From Panopea generosa (taxonomy: Eukaryota; Mollusca; Bivalvia; Adapedonta; Hiatellidae), in NCBI GenBank assembly GCA_029582155.1, contig CM055898.1, positions 25,583,339 through 25,647,338 of the forward strand: 64,000 bases of DNA, written 5' to 3'. Below are positions 12,277-21,432 of the stretch, piece by piece. The notes under the pieces are model-generated. The model saw only the letters and a list, made by a program, of their open reading frames with translations. It made no database searches and was not told the DNA's origin. Position 1 is the stretch's first letter. Each line of letters begins with the position of its first letter. The position numbers and the translations under genes are program-made.

Positions 12277-12602
12277 GCTATAACTACTACTACTACTACT
12301 TCTTCTTCAACTATATGAATCACGCATGAGGTATTATATGACGAAAAAATAGATCTAGATATATATGATAAATTTATGAAAATCCTCATTTTCTGTGTAC
12401 CCTCAACTTCAATTAAAGTTATATATCTACCACTCTTTATTATCCTCAAGTCATCTTTATATATTCTTTTTTCTCCAGATGCATGGTACATTTGTACCGC
12501 CCCACGTCATCAACGAGCTTACCGCTACAGAGACGTCCTTGTCCTTCATGCCGTCAAAGGACGTCATCAAATCCGACGTCTGACATTGACGTTTCAAGTT
12601 AA
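1850..12602 (+). CDS. RAPSN: Rapsyn (43-kDa receptor-associated protein of the synapse), 3' five exons
   Basis: Rapsyn is a cytoplasmic scaffold that clusters nicotinic acetylcholine receptors through TPR repeats, a coiled coil and a C-terminal RING-H2 finger. Five exons join in frame: 1850-1948, 3139-3261, 4372-4425, 10308-10507 and 12479-12602. The first three encode TPR helices alignable by eye to vertebrate rapsyn (QALTHGDRMVQAKCLLNFAE; AYAIAKETGDKKCQL; KALKLSQEIGSK). Exon four carries the linker and first RING half (LQLYCGVC, then LPCYHIIHER). Exon five completes the finger (CPSC) and ends at TAA. The first four junctions are phase 0 apart from the last, which splits an Arg codon. The N-terminal myristoylation site and first TPRs lie upstream of the window. 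The gap between the last two RING cysteine pairs is longer than in vertebrates. Identity is secure; exact acceptor choices are inferred. Confidence 0.93.
2404..2700 (-). mobile_element. tRNA-derived SINE (family A)
   Basis: Read on the minus strand, it opens with a tRNA-like head (TAGCTCAGTCGTTAGCGCG as A box, GTTCGAATTCC as B box) near 2700-2630. It ends in a GATT-repeat tail near 2404-2424. Tail-end copies recur at 21662-21735 and 59601-59690. It lies in a rapsyn intron; the rest of intron 1949-3138 shows no feature. Confidence 0.85.
3139..3261 (+). CDS. RAPSN: Rapsyn exon, TPR segment (41 codons)
   Basis: The acceptor is ATTTCCAG and the donor GTCACT (weaker than consensus); the exon is phase 0 to phase 0. 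It encodes RAYPRYQSAYAIAKETGDKK and then CQLDVLAGMSLCAFEGQDLEQ, corresponding to the vertebrate [20 protein letters not shown] segment. A start at 3141 is possible from a second AG but would break the frame. Confidence 0.9.
4083..4262 (+). repeat. Dispersed repeat, CTTAAGACAGGT-type (copy 1)
   Basis: The block reads TCAAACCTGTCTTAAGCAGC at its start and GGTTTTACTGTA at its end, with internal TAAGACAGGT and GCTTAACAGAGGTGA phrases. Similar blocks occur at 50806-50990 and 63152-63297, so it is a family and not local sequence. The remainder of intron 3262-4371 is featureless AT-rich DNA. Confidence 0.7.
4372..4425 (+). CDS. RAPSN: Rapsyn micro-exon, TPR helix (18 codons)
   Basis: A 54-base exon lies between TATTTTTTCAG and GTAATC. 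It encodes AVELNEKALKLSQEIGSK, the counterpart of the vertebrate helix ending in AEEVGNK. The surrounding open frame reads through the intron on both sides, so the splice sites, not the frame, set the boundaries. Confidence 0.88.
4711..9412. repeat. 31-bp minisatellite array, about 150 units
   Basis: The consensus unit is about TTAAGTGTATACAGCCCATT followed by GTCGATGTTTG, 31 bases. It is repeated with point variants (CCC/ACA before ATT; TTTATT/TTTGTT/TATGTT) and a few indels, which cluster in the first 900 bases. The 61-67 codon frames across it arise because 31 leaves remainder 1 modulo 3, so three units form a 93-base, 31-codon reading. I see no coding role. The array fills most of the rapsyn intron 4426-10307. 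Confidence 0.97.
6566..8735. repeat. Higher-order tandem duplication, 2 x 1085 bp, in the 31-bp array
   Basis: Blocks 6566-7650 and 7651-8735 are offset by exactly 1085 bases (35 units) and share rare variants: GTATATATAGTG, CCCATTTTCGACG, TTTACTAAG and AATGTTTGTTAAG at equal offsets. They are near-identical by eye. A further partial copy at a 961-base offset (31 units) links 6267 and 7228. Confidence 0.85.
9413..9480. repeat. Short dispersed repeat (TAGCCGGGCTT)
   Basis: TAGCCGGGCTTCATCCCAAA, then a GACATAGCTC phrase and GAGGCTTTG, is matched at 27173-27240 (TAGCCGGGCTTTCTACCAAA, then GCATAGCCC and AAGCTTTG). The array ends immediately before it. The following 9480-10000 has no supported feature. 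Confidence 0.6.
10015..10155 (-). mobile_element. SINE-like element (family C), tRNA-like head
   Basis: The minus strand carries GGTTCGAGTCCCGCTCGCTC, a B-box-like phrase, with an A-box-like region before it. The plus-strand phrase GAATCTGAGTAGAACC recurs at 26530, and shorter variants occur at 25640 and 56255. The preceding AACGCCATTTTC phrase is also shared with 26481. Confidence 0.65.
10308..10507 (+). CDS. RAPSN: Rapsyn exon, linker and first half of RING-H2
   Basis: The acceptor is TTTCTGACAG and the donor GTAAGG; the exon starts in phase 0 and leaves two bases of an Arg codon. It contains LHELQLYCGVCTEVMGEKEE and LPCYHIIHER: the first CxxC pair and the C-x-H-x2-H core of a RING-H2. Vertebrate rapsyn has ELYCGLCGESIGEKN and LPCSHIFHLR at the same place. 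The intron before it holds the 31-bp array. Confidence 0.94.
10595..10850 (+). mobile_element. tRNA-derived SINE (family D)
   Basis: It opens with TCCGTGGCCTGATGGCCAAG, an A-box-like phrase, then a GTTTCAAATACC B-box-like phrase near 10650. A GC-richer body follows, unlike the surrounding DNA. It sits in the last rapsyn intron. The DNA between it and the triplet array (10850-11640) shows nothing supported. Confidence 0.6.
11809..12306. repeat. ACT/CTA trinucleotide microsatellite
   Basis: About 500 bases of (ACT)n lie here, with interspersed ACC, GCT and ATT triplets. It yields long poly-Thr, poly-Leu/Pro and poly-Val frames in several phases on both strands, none of which has other support. 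It lies just upstream of the terminal rapsyn exon, ending about 170 bases before its acceptor. Confidence 0.95.
12479..12602 (+). CDS. RAPSN: Rapsyn terminal exon, second half of RING-H2
   Basis: The acceptor TTTTTTCTCCAG ends at 12478. Adding the two bases carried from 10507 gives Arg-Cys-Met-Val-His-Leu-Tyr, then LQRRPCPSCRQRTSSNPTSD, then IDVSS and TAA at 12600-12602. This supplies the missing RING ligands (the Cys after HER, and CPSC). The two longer open frames over the same bases, which read MHGTFVPPHV or MYPQLQ, do not fit the splice phase and give no RING cysteines. Confidence 0.92.
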
Positions 12603-12672
12603 CGAAATGTTATTATACACATTATTATTGGAATGAATACTCTGATATGTGTTTGTGTACTTTTCACGTGTC

Positions 12673-12678
12673 AATAAA
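12673..12678 (+). promoter_or_regulatory. RAPSN: Poly(A) signal of rapsyn
   Basis: A consensus AATAAA lies 71 bases after the rapsyn TAA, giving a short 3' UTR. Confidence 0.7.
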
Positions 12679-12960
12679 TCATGTTAACCATACCTCCTAG
12701 TTTATTATGTTTTGAATATAAAAGCAAACTGCAATGGATTTTGGGTTTGGGGGGTGTGTGTTTGTGAGTGGGGCGGGGTCGTTCAGTGTTAAACACACCC
12801 GCTTAAGCTATTGAAGACCCATCTAATGGAAATTCGGAATGCACGAAATACTAGAACTCAGTTACACGCGGGCACTATTCCATAACATAAATCACGTGGG
12901 TTCGCCTTCGCGAGTTACATGGAATGTTCTTTTCACGGCGTAGAAATTAGTTTTGATCAC

Positions 12961-13101
12961 CTGGCCCCGGTTTCACAAAAATACTTAAGTCTCTTATTTT
13001 ACTTAAACTCGATAGTGTGCTCAATTTTATACTTAAATTGAGCACACTATTTGAGTTTAAGTAAAATAGCAGACTTAAGTATTTTCGAGAAACCAGGCCC
13101 T
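12961..13101. mobile_element. Fold-back element (MITE-like palindrome)
   Basis: Two ~66-bp arms, from CTGGCCCCGGTTTCACAAAA to TGCTCAATTT and its imperfect reverse complement ending in GAGAAACCAGGCCC, are separated by about 7 bases. The whole unit folds into one long hairpin. It lies between the rapsyn poly(A) site and the next gene. The remaining DNA in 12680-13640 is unremarkable. Confidence 0.85.
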
Positions 13102-13647
13102 GTAACGTTTGCTTTATCTAACTTATTGACAATTTGAATGCGCAGAACATCACCGTTTGAAACGGGAAATGCTTCCGTGGTGATAAATAATCCTGCTGTC
13201 TTCTTATTTAAAAATGTATTAACCTTTCTGTAGAATACTCATTTTGTGATTTGAATGTCATTATTGATGTATGTTGAACATTTTGAAAGAATTATCATGC
13301 TTAAAATATGAATTGAGAAAAAAAGATGCTTGAAGGTTATCAAGATAGGCATTTGATGATCAGGTCAGTCGTAAACTAGATCGGCATTTTACGCACAAGA
13401 GCCGAGCTATACGGACAACACCGAGCGACAATTCTGCAGTACTTGACTGGACTGAATTATAAATTTCAGCACCGTCAAATATGTACCTTTAAATGCAAAT
13501 ATATGAGGTAGTCTACTTTATCTTGTTTAATATTTTTATAATACTTGGTGACAATTTTAAACGTATGTCATACTTTTATCTGAGTAGCATTAAATAAAAA
13601 ACATATATTTCTTTTGGAATAAATAAGAAATAAATATATATTTTTGT

Positions 13648-14613
13648 CTAATTCGATATAAAGTTTTTCACTCTACTTTGAAGGAAATCAGTCCTAGAAC
13701 TGTTCATGGCCTTTTTACTATCCATTATAACCTTTCTCTGTGAAGTACTTGTCACCGGTCCAGTCTGCGCATGGCTGAGGTGCGACTTCCACGCAGCCGC
13801 TGTCATTGATGCTTTTCCTGTATTCAAGATATCCGTGATGCGCGCGCCTCTCCCTGGAAAATTTTGTTGACTTTTGTCGTCTGCAGATTTAATAGAAGTC
13901 TGACTTTGAGACACTGAGTGTGAACTTATTCTTAAACTTCTTGTTAAAGTTTTCAAAGACGACGAACCAGTCCTTTCGGGTCTGCTGTTTCGTTCAAACA
14001 CAGAGGGTCGTGTATTTGCCCCAGACGCTGCGCGGAGTAATATTTTTGTCACTTCTGATGGTGCCTCTTCAATCCAAGCAGGTTTAAATCTTGGTGTGGA
14101 AGCACCACTGTGTGTAGAGTCAGAATTAGTACCAATTTCAGATTCGGTATCTCTGAATGTATTTGTAAGGAACGCTGGTTTACGCCGATTGGGACTACTT
14201 TGTGGGCGGATATTTATTTCTGACGCTGAAACAAGTGATGCTGTCTCGCTACTTTGTCTGCTGCCTATTGATTTGTCCATAGCTGATTGAGGTCGGATAT
14301 TTCTTCGTTGCCTTCGACTAACTATTCTCTCTCCGTATAGAAAACATGGCCCTCCATTTTGTCTTTTTTCGATTTCATCTGTAATTTCACAGTTGGGCGC
14401 CATGCCCTCAGTGCTGTGTCCGCTACAAGTTTGAATGTAATCTAAAGTGAGAGAAATCAGACGTATATCTTGGTTTGTCAAGCGCTGACGGTGCATGCGC
14501 TCTTTCTCCATAAGTTCAATTCTTCTGTTTAGTTTCATGGTTTCAATATTGTTTATTCTGTACGCCATTTGAATCCGCGAAGAGTTATAACTCACGTTAT
14601 TAAGCGACGGCAT
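13648..14613 (-). CDS. Uncharacterised Ser/Arg-rich protein, single exon, 321 aa
   Basis: I do not recognise this gene. The open frame runs from a TTG at 14652, but the first ATG is at 14613 (MPSLNNVSYNSSRIQMAYRI) and a TAA lies just upstream of the TTG, so 14613 is chosen. A possible 3' splice site (TATATTTCAG, minus strand, near 14707) suggests a spliced 5' UTR. The protein is basic and rich in Ser, Arg and Thr. It has a charged, helix-prone segment near residues 20-45 (MKLNRRIELMEKERMHRQRL), two related NIRPQS motifs near 105 and 137, and no membrane segment or signal peptide. An intronless frame of this length in such AT-rich DNA, without low-complexity repeats, argues for a real gene or a recent retrocopy. 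Confidence 0.6.
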   Translation of the reverse strand: MPSLNNVSYNSSRIQMAYRINNIETMKLNRRIELMEKERMHRQRLTNQDIRLISLTLDYIQTCSGHSTEGMAPNCEITDEIEKRQNGGPCFLYGERIVSRRQRRNIRPQSAMDKSIGSRQSSETASLVSASEINIRPQSSPNRRKPAFLTNTFRDTESEIGTNSDSTHSGASTPRFKPAWIEEAPSEVTKILLRAASGANTRPSVFERNSRPERTGSSSLKTLTRSLRISSHSVSQSQTSIKSADDKSQQNFPGRGARITDILNTGKASMTAAAWKSHLSHAQTGPVTSTSQRKVIMDSKKAMNSSRTDFLQSRVKNFISN

Positions 14614-15185
14614 GACGAGAGTTTGTTTGAGAGTTGTCGATGTAAATGGCAAGATTTAGCACAATTGCATATCCAATAGCATATCCTTATTGTCGCATGT
14701 TTCCTGAAATATACAATTTGAAAGATATGAATTAGTCTAAGTTACAAATTACAAATAAAATTACTTTTTCTAAAGAAATCTCTATTACACAGCTTTGAAA
14801 TGAACATTTCTAAACACCCTGTGACCATTGTCCGTCCGTTGCTTTGGTTACCGTGTTTTTTAGTATAAAGATCCACGAGAACATTGTCCATACCCACCAT
14901 GCATGTAGTGTATTTGGAAATAAAATATACAAATACTTGCATGGTTTGTATAACCATAACTTCGTTAACAATATTTGGAAAATAGTTTACTGATTCTTTA
15001 ATCAAAATAAACCATGACGATGTCCCGTTTAAGAATCGCAGCATATAACTGCAAAATAGACAACAGAAATAACGAAGCAGAAAAAAAACATGAAAGTATG
15101 ACTGTGTAAAATCGGAACTATGATACAACAAATCAAGACGGAGAAACAATGATGAAATAACCATCGTGGATTCGCATAGTTTCGA

Positions 15186-15905
15186 TATTTTCGTAATCGT
15201 TGTTTTGTGTGTTGGACTATTCTTCGTTATAGTGTTGTCGTTGTTTTTCACAATCGTGCGTTGGATTATTCTTCGTTATAGTGTTGTCGTTGTTTTTCAC
15301 AATCGTGCGTTGGACTATTCTTCAGTATAGTGTTGTCGTTGTTTTTTACAATAGTTGTTTCGTACTTTCGACTATTCACCATTATAGTTTCGTCGTTTCT
15401 GTCTTCCGCCATCGTTGTTTCGTACTTTGGACTATTCACCATTATAGTTACGACTGTTTCTGTCTTTCGCAATTGTTGTTTCGTACTTTGGACTGTTCAC
15501 CATTATAGTTTCGTCGTGCCTGTCTTTCGCCATCGTTGTTTCGTACTTTTGATTATTCACCATTATAGTTTCGTCGTTCGTTTCTATCTTCCGTCATCGT
15601 TGTTTTGTACTTTTGGCTATTCACCATTATAGTTTCGTCGTTTCTGTCTTCCGTTATCGTTGTTTTGTACTTTGGATTATTCACCATTATAGTTTCGTCG
15701 TTCGTTTCTATCTTCCGTCATCGTTGTTTTGTACGTTTGGCTATTCACCATTATAGTTTCGTCGTTTCTGTCTTCCGTCATCGTTGTTTTGTACTTTTGG
15801 CTATTCACCATTATAGTTTCGTCGTTTCTGTCTTCCGTCATCGTTGTTTTGTACTTTGGACGTTTCGGCGTTGTTTCTGTCATTCGTCATCGTTGTTTCG
15901 TAGAG
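15186..15905. repeat. ~52-bp then ~60-bp minisatellite, open on both strands
   Basis: At 15186-15345 there are about three ~52-bp units (GTGTTGTCGTTGTTTTTCAC). They pass into about nine 60-64-bp units built from TATTCACCATTATAGTTTCG and TCTTCCGTCATCGTTGTTTT. Because 60 is a multiple of three, 70-120 codon frames run on both strands; the minus-strand reading repeats a 20-residue unit containing MTEDRNDETIMVNSQKYKTT. The flanking DNA at 14707-15185 has no other supported feature. Confidence 0.92.
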
Positions 15906-17000
15906 TTCACTATCGCACTTTGTTCTGTATTGCAGTTATAGCATGTGATAACGCTTACTGGACGCCGTAGGAACGTGACTAGATATTGATGTCGAACCAC
16001 GGTATAATAAATATTTGGTTAGCGTGTTGATCCCATGGGGAATATCAAAGCACGATTCCTAACTGTGTATTGGACAATGTCGTCGAATAAGTAAATGAAA
16101 TATAAATAGTAATTAGATCAAATTATTGGTTTCTAATACATCGCTTCACTTCTCTAGGGTGAAGCTATGTGTCGTGAAATCAGTAGCAAAAAATGCAGAA
16201 TTTCAATAGATAGTATGATCTATCACATCAATAAAAACACTTACTTACAATAGATGCTACGTTTTTAGCGATAGCGAGTCAATTGTTCTTGTAATTGTGC
16301 TTAAATCAAGTTGACACGTTCCCATTTCACTCAAAGTATATTTTCATCCGCGTTATCGGGGGAAATTTGCATAAACTGTCATTATTGCTAGTTTAACTTG
16401 TTTTTGTATTTGTATTTATTTCTACAAAATATGATATACTTGTTCGATTTTCTTGTTAATTGACAGAAGAGACAAATATCTGCGATAAAGGGAAATAATT
16501 GCTTATTTAGTCTAAAATTCAACTGTTTACAAGAGTTGTGCTCCTTTACAAAATAGAAACGAAAATAATGGTCTGTACACATACTGGAGGATTTTAAGGT
16601 ATTCTTTGCACTATTTATATATAATTTTCGTGCATTCATTTAATCAATATAAATGGGTTAATACATTTGATTTACACTCAAAGTTTCACCTAGTAAAGGG
16701 GCACCCTGCAATTTATATATATTTGCACTTGAAAACAGTTTATGAAAATTACATATCCGTACGTTGCCAATACATTAAACAAAATTAAAATACTCCAGTA
16801 TGTGGGTTTACACTCTGTTTAATTCTTTCCTATTTTTGGAAGGAGCATAACTTTTATAAATTTGTGAACAGTATCAAAATTAACATAGGCCTGGTCAAAT
16901 ACGACAAAAAACTGTTACACATATTCTTTGTTCACCAGATATGAAAGTCGGTAAGAAAATGAGAAATATCAATTTGTAATTTTTGATGTTTACTCATTCT
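15906..17000. other. No feature seen
   Basis: AT-rich DNA with short spurious frames and no splice-consistent exon, repeat or RNA gene that I can support. Confidence 0.4.
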
Positions 17001-17955
17001 TTCAAAACATGTGTGACTCTACTATTTACAAAACAAACGTGACTCCACTATTTTACTGAACAAGCACGACTCCACTATTTACAAAACAAGTGTGACTCCA
17101 CTATTTTACAAAACACTTCACTATTTGACAAAACAAGCATGACTCCACTATTTTAAAAATAACTGTGAGACTTCACTATTTTACAAAACAGGGGTTACTC
17201 CACTATTTACAAAACATGTGTTCCTCTACTATTAACAAAACAAGCGTGACTCTACTATTTACAAAACAAGTGTGACTCCACTATTTACAAAATAAGCGTG
17301 ACTCCACTATTTACAAAATAAGTGTGACTCTACTATTTACAAAATAAGCATGACTCTACTATTTACAAAACAAGCGTGACTCCACTATTTACAAAACAAA
17401 TGTGACTCTACTATTTTACAAACCAAACGTGACTCAACTTTTCTACTTACCAAGTTAGTCTCCATTTTTTTACAAAACAAGCGTGACTCCATTATTCTTA
17501 AATCAGGCGTGACTTCATTATTTCACAAATAAATCCTCAACTATTTTACAAAATATGCGTGACTCTACTGTTGTACAAAGCAATCGTGGCTACAATATTT
17601 TACACAATAGGCGTGACTTCATTATCTTATAATACAGGCGTGGCTCCACTATTTTACAAAATAAGTGTGACTCCATTTTTTAAAAAAAAACTAATGTGAC
17701 TTAGCTAATTTAAAAAGTCAAGAGTGACTCAACTATTTTAAAACAGGCGTGACTCCACCATGTTATACTCCGCTTTTTAACAAACCAGGCGTGACTTTGC
17801 TATTTTACAAAACAAGCGTAACTCCACTGTTTTACCAAACAGGGATGACTCCACCATTTTACAAAACATGCATGACTCCGCTATTTTACAAAACAATCGT
17901 GACTCCACTATTTCTACAAAACACGTTTGACTCCACTATTTTACAAAACACGTAT
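17000..17955. repeat. 26-28-bp minisatellite array
   Basis: The unit is about CTATTTACAAAACAAGTGTG followed by ACTCCA, with 26-base units around 17220-17400 and 27-32-base units (CTATTTTACAAAACA) elsewhere. Roughly 33 units are seen, fairly diverged. The short frame at 17749-18012 is a translation of the repeat. Confidence 0.93.
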
Positions 17956-19590
17956 CAATGTCTTAAAATTATAATTTCAGGTTGTAATACATGTACTTGG
18001 AAATTAGTATAGCATCTTTACATTGTATTTGCATTCGTGGTTTAAATATTTATTGGGGGCGTTAACATGGATATCATTCGACTTCAACATCGCCAGAAGG
18101 CACTTTTCGATTTCAATAAAAGCGTTATTAAAATGCTTTATCTTCAGTTAAAACTGATACATTGTTATTGCTCTTATGATAAACTCCATTTAAATTAAAA
18201 TATCGCCTGTTGTTTGATATTGACCATCAACAGGTAGAGTTTTTATTCTCCGTTCATGATAACCCCACAGAGCCTTTGTGTGTTATCGGCCGATTGTCGT
18301 TTGTATTAAACATTCGCACCAAAGTAAAATATAATCAAACTGTGCCGATTTAAAATAAATATATTTCTTATCAGCAGCAATATTTACTTTGTGCAAATTT
18401 CTATTCTTTATCGAAGTTCGATAATTCGATCATGTAAATAACAGGATTACAAAGGGTATCTATGGAGGTATGCAGAGAATAAATAATTTAATGCACATAC
18501 GTCATTTAGGTCATAAGTCAAATCGTGGTTTATACATAAAACGCTAATAGCGTAAACAAGAGTTTAGTGTTTGTGTATGCATGCACAAAAGTACGCACAA
18601 GTGCTAGATTCGAGTTATCATATCACACAGGTTTCTAATTATAATTATGCTCAAAAATCCAACAACATTCAGGTGCCAAAAATGTACTTTACTGAGGTTT
18701 ATACAGATACACATATCTTTATTCAGCAATTAAACTTACAACATGTGTAAAGCCTACAAAAATACATGAAAATATAGTAAAGTGAGAATATGAACAATTA
18801 AAAGTATCATTAGTTATAGCTACAACACCTTAGATCAGATTTACCAAGAAGCACAACATGTATTCTATTTATGTTTGTAATTACTTTTTTGTATAAAAAT
18901 GCATTATACATTAGGTGATACTTTTTTTATCTGAGAGCAAATTAAATCAATTCCATTAACGTAAAGACAGAACGTTTAGCTATAATGTGAGATGGCATTA
19001 GCATTCCGACTTTGTTTAAACTCCGCAATAGTAATATTTTAAATATGTTTTGTCTTAACTCTTTATGGAAAGGACAAACAAGTAATAAATGTATTGTTTT
19101 TTAATAAAATTCATGTCAACAGTGTTGACCTCTTTTTTTTTTATTTAGTTTAATACTTTAGTAACTGCCGGTTACAATGGCAATGTGATGGGAGGACAAT
19201 CTAAATCTTGTGCGACCTATTTGAAATATTTCGTCACATCGATATGTAAATAAAACTCTTATCTAAAATTATTCTTGAAACAACCGTAAATTAATTTATT
19301 CGAATTATTTACTTCTGCATACCAACTTTGAAAATATATGTCAACATAGTTCAAGTATCAAGGCAACGGTTATGTTAATATATTACTAAACAGGTGATGT
19401 AACTAAGTTTAATCTAAATGATGTTATTATCATGGGTTAAATAATATGTGCAATATTTCATTTGGTTTAAATATGTCAAATAGCAAGTATTGTCTAGGTC
19501 TGTGAAACATAAAACGATGACATTGACAAATGCAATATAACAGTTTGTCATGTTTGTGTAATACAAGAATTGGTCCAAAGATTTATTTTT
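17956..19590. other. No feature seen
   Basis: AT-rich intergenic or intronic DNA. I found no exon for the downstream EGF-lectin gene here, although its upstream exons must lie somewhere before 21325. Confidence 0.4.
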
Positions 19591-20406
19591 ATAGGCATGT
19601 GTGATATCAAAAAATGACCCAAGCATGTATGCTATAACAGTTGGTCTAGACATGTTTAACATACCAGTTGGTCTAGGCATGTGTAATGCAACAGTTGGTC
19701 TAGGAATGTGCAATGTAAAAGTTGGCCTAATCATGTATAATAAAACAGTTGGTCTAAACATGAGCAATATAACTATTGGTCTAGACATGTGTGATATAAC
19801 AGTTGGTCTAGACATTTGTAACATAACAGTTTGTCTAGGCACGTGAATATAACAGTTGGTCATGGCATGTGTAATATAATAGTCGGTCTTGGCATGTGTA
19901 ATATAACAGTTCGTCTACACATGTTCAATATAACAGCTGGTCTAGACATGTGCAGTATTAAAGTCTTTCTTGGCATGTATAACAAAACAATTGGTCTAGG
20001 CATGTGTATTAAAGCAGTTGGTCTAGGCATTTGTAATAAAATAGTTAGTCCAGGCATGTGTAATATAACAGTTGGTCTAGGGATGTTTAATATGACAGTT
20101 GGTCTATCCATTTGCATTATAACAATTTGTGTGAGCATGTGTAATAAAACAGTTGGTCCATGCATTTTAATATAACAGTTGGTCTAGGCATGTGTAATAT
20201 ATCTGCTGGTCTTGGCATGTGTAACATACCAGTTGGTAGAAGCATGTGCAATATAACAGTTGGTCTAGGCATGTGTAATATAACAGTTTGTATAAGCATG
20301 TGCAATATAACAGATTGTCTAGACATTAGCAATATTACAGTTGGTCTAAGCATGTGCAATATTAAAGTCGGTCTAGGCATGTGAAGTATAACAGTCGGTC
20401 TAGGCA
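19590..20406. repeat. 27-bp minisatellite, truncated by the assembly gap
   Basis: The unit is about ACAGTTGGTCTAGGCATGTG followed by TAATATA, 27 bases, about 30 copies before the gap. Since 27 is nine codons, frames stay open: plus strand repeats VGLGMCNIT and minus strand repeats RPTVILHMP. Frame slips at 19846, 20175 and 20384 and the symmetry of both strands argue against coding. Confidence 0.93.
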
Positions 20407-20906
20407 NNNNNNNNNNNNNNNNNNNNNNNNNNNNNNNNNNNNNNNNNNNNNNNNNNNNNNNNNNNNNNNNNNNNNNNNNNNNNNNNNNNNNNNNNNNNNN
20501 NNNNNNNNNNNNNNNNNNNNNNNNNNNNNNNNNNNNNNNNNNNNNNNNNNNNNNNNNNNNNNNNNNNNNNNNNNNNNNNNNNNNNNNNNNNNNNNNNNNN
20601 NNNNNNNNNNNNNNNNNNNNNNNNNNNNNNNNNNNNNNNNNNNNNNNNNNNNNNNNNNNNNNNNNNNNNNNNNNNNNNNNNNNNNNNNNNNNNNNNNNNN
20701 NNNNNNNNNNNNNNNNNNNNNNNNNNNNNNNNNNNNNNNNNNNNNNNNNNNNNNNNNNNNNNNNNNNNNNNNNNNNNNNNNNNNNNNNNNNNNNNNNNNN
20801 NNNNNNNNNNNNNNNNNNNNNNNNNNNNNNNNNNNNNNNNNNNNNNNNNNNNNNNNNNNNNNNNNNNNNNNNNNNNNNNNNNNNNNNNNNNNNNNNNNNN
20901 NNNNNN
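20407..20906. other. Assembly gap (500 N)
   Basis: Exactly 500 undetermined bases, a placeholder length typical of scaffolding. The gap opens inside the 27-bp array, so the array is probably longer than shown. An upstream exon of the EGF-lectin gene could be hidden here. Confidence 0.99.
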
Positions 20907-21324
20907 ATAGCGGTATCAAAGATGTTGGGCGTTCTTGCAAACAAAAAAAAAGCAATTGTGAACCGTTAAATTATAGGATATACTTTATATATATCCATCA
21001 TTATATAAACTTTAATAAGGTTTGTGAAACGGTCCGCAGACATTGATTTGTACACAAAGGGACATATACATAATAAGTATTGTTCGTTAGATTTTAATAT
21101 TCCGTGTATATCCGTAACATAATACTCGGTGTTCGAACAAAGTGATATTACTGTTGACAACCGATATCAATATATTAATAAATCGGCATCATATCGCGTT
21201 CCCAGATAGTTGTACGGAGAAGACCCGAACATATTGGCAATGATTTAATGAGTGTCAGGTATAAACTATAGTATTCTACACATTTATCACCATGTATTCT
21301 AATATAATTGTTTGTATTTTATAG

Positions 21325-21432
21325 ACATCGACGAGTGTGCGACAAACCAATGTATAAACACCACTTGCACCGACGGCGTTAACTCTTACACGTGTGCCTG
21401 CCAGGAAGGGTACACGGGCAACTGCGATACGT
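21325..21432 (+). CDS. EGF_CA exon of EGF-fucolectin gene
   Basis: Flanked by TGTATTTTATAG and the canonical donor GTGAGT, this is a symmetrical phase 1-1 exon of 36 codons, the usual form for shuffled EGF exons. It encodes [20 protein letters not shown] and [16 protein letters not shown]. An Asp-x-Asp-Glu start and the spaced Asp/Tyr fit a calcium-binding EGF. Confidence 0.9.

Noticed and set aside
11682..12491. Poly-Thr, poly-Leu/Pro, poly-Val and poly-Ser frames
   Set aside because: All are readings of the ACT/CTA microsatellite in different phases and strands.
12376..12636. Frames MKILIFCVPS and MYPQLQL as the terminal rapsyn exon
   Set aside because: Neither is in phase with the donor at 10507; only the third frame gives the RING cysteines and a fitting stop.
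14742..15251. 169-codon minus-strand frame as a gene
   Set aside because: It starts in the ~52-bp repeat, has no recognisable domain and has the composition expected of AT-rich non-coding DNA.
19414..20384. VGLGMCNIT and RPTVILHMP repeat proteins
   Set aside because: Both strands are equally open because the unit is 27 bases; the frame slips several times and the array ends in a gap.
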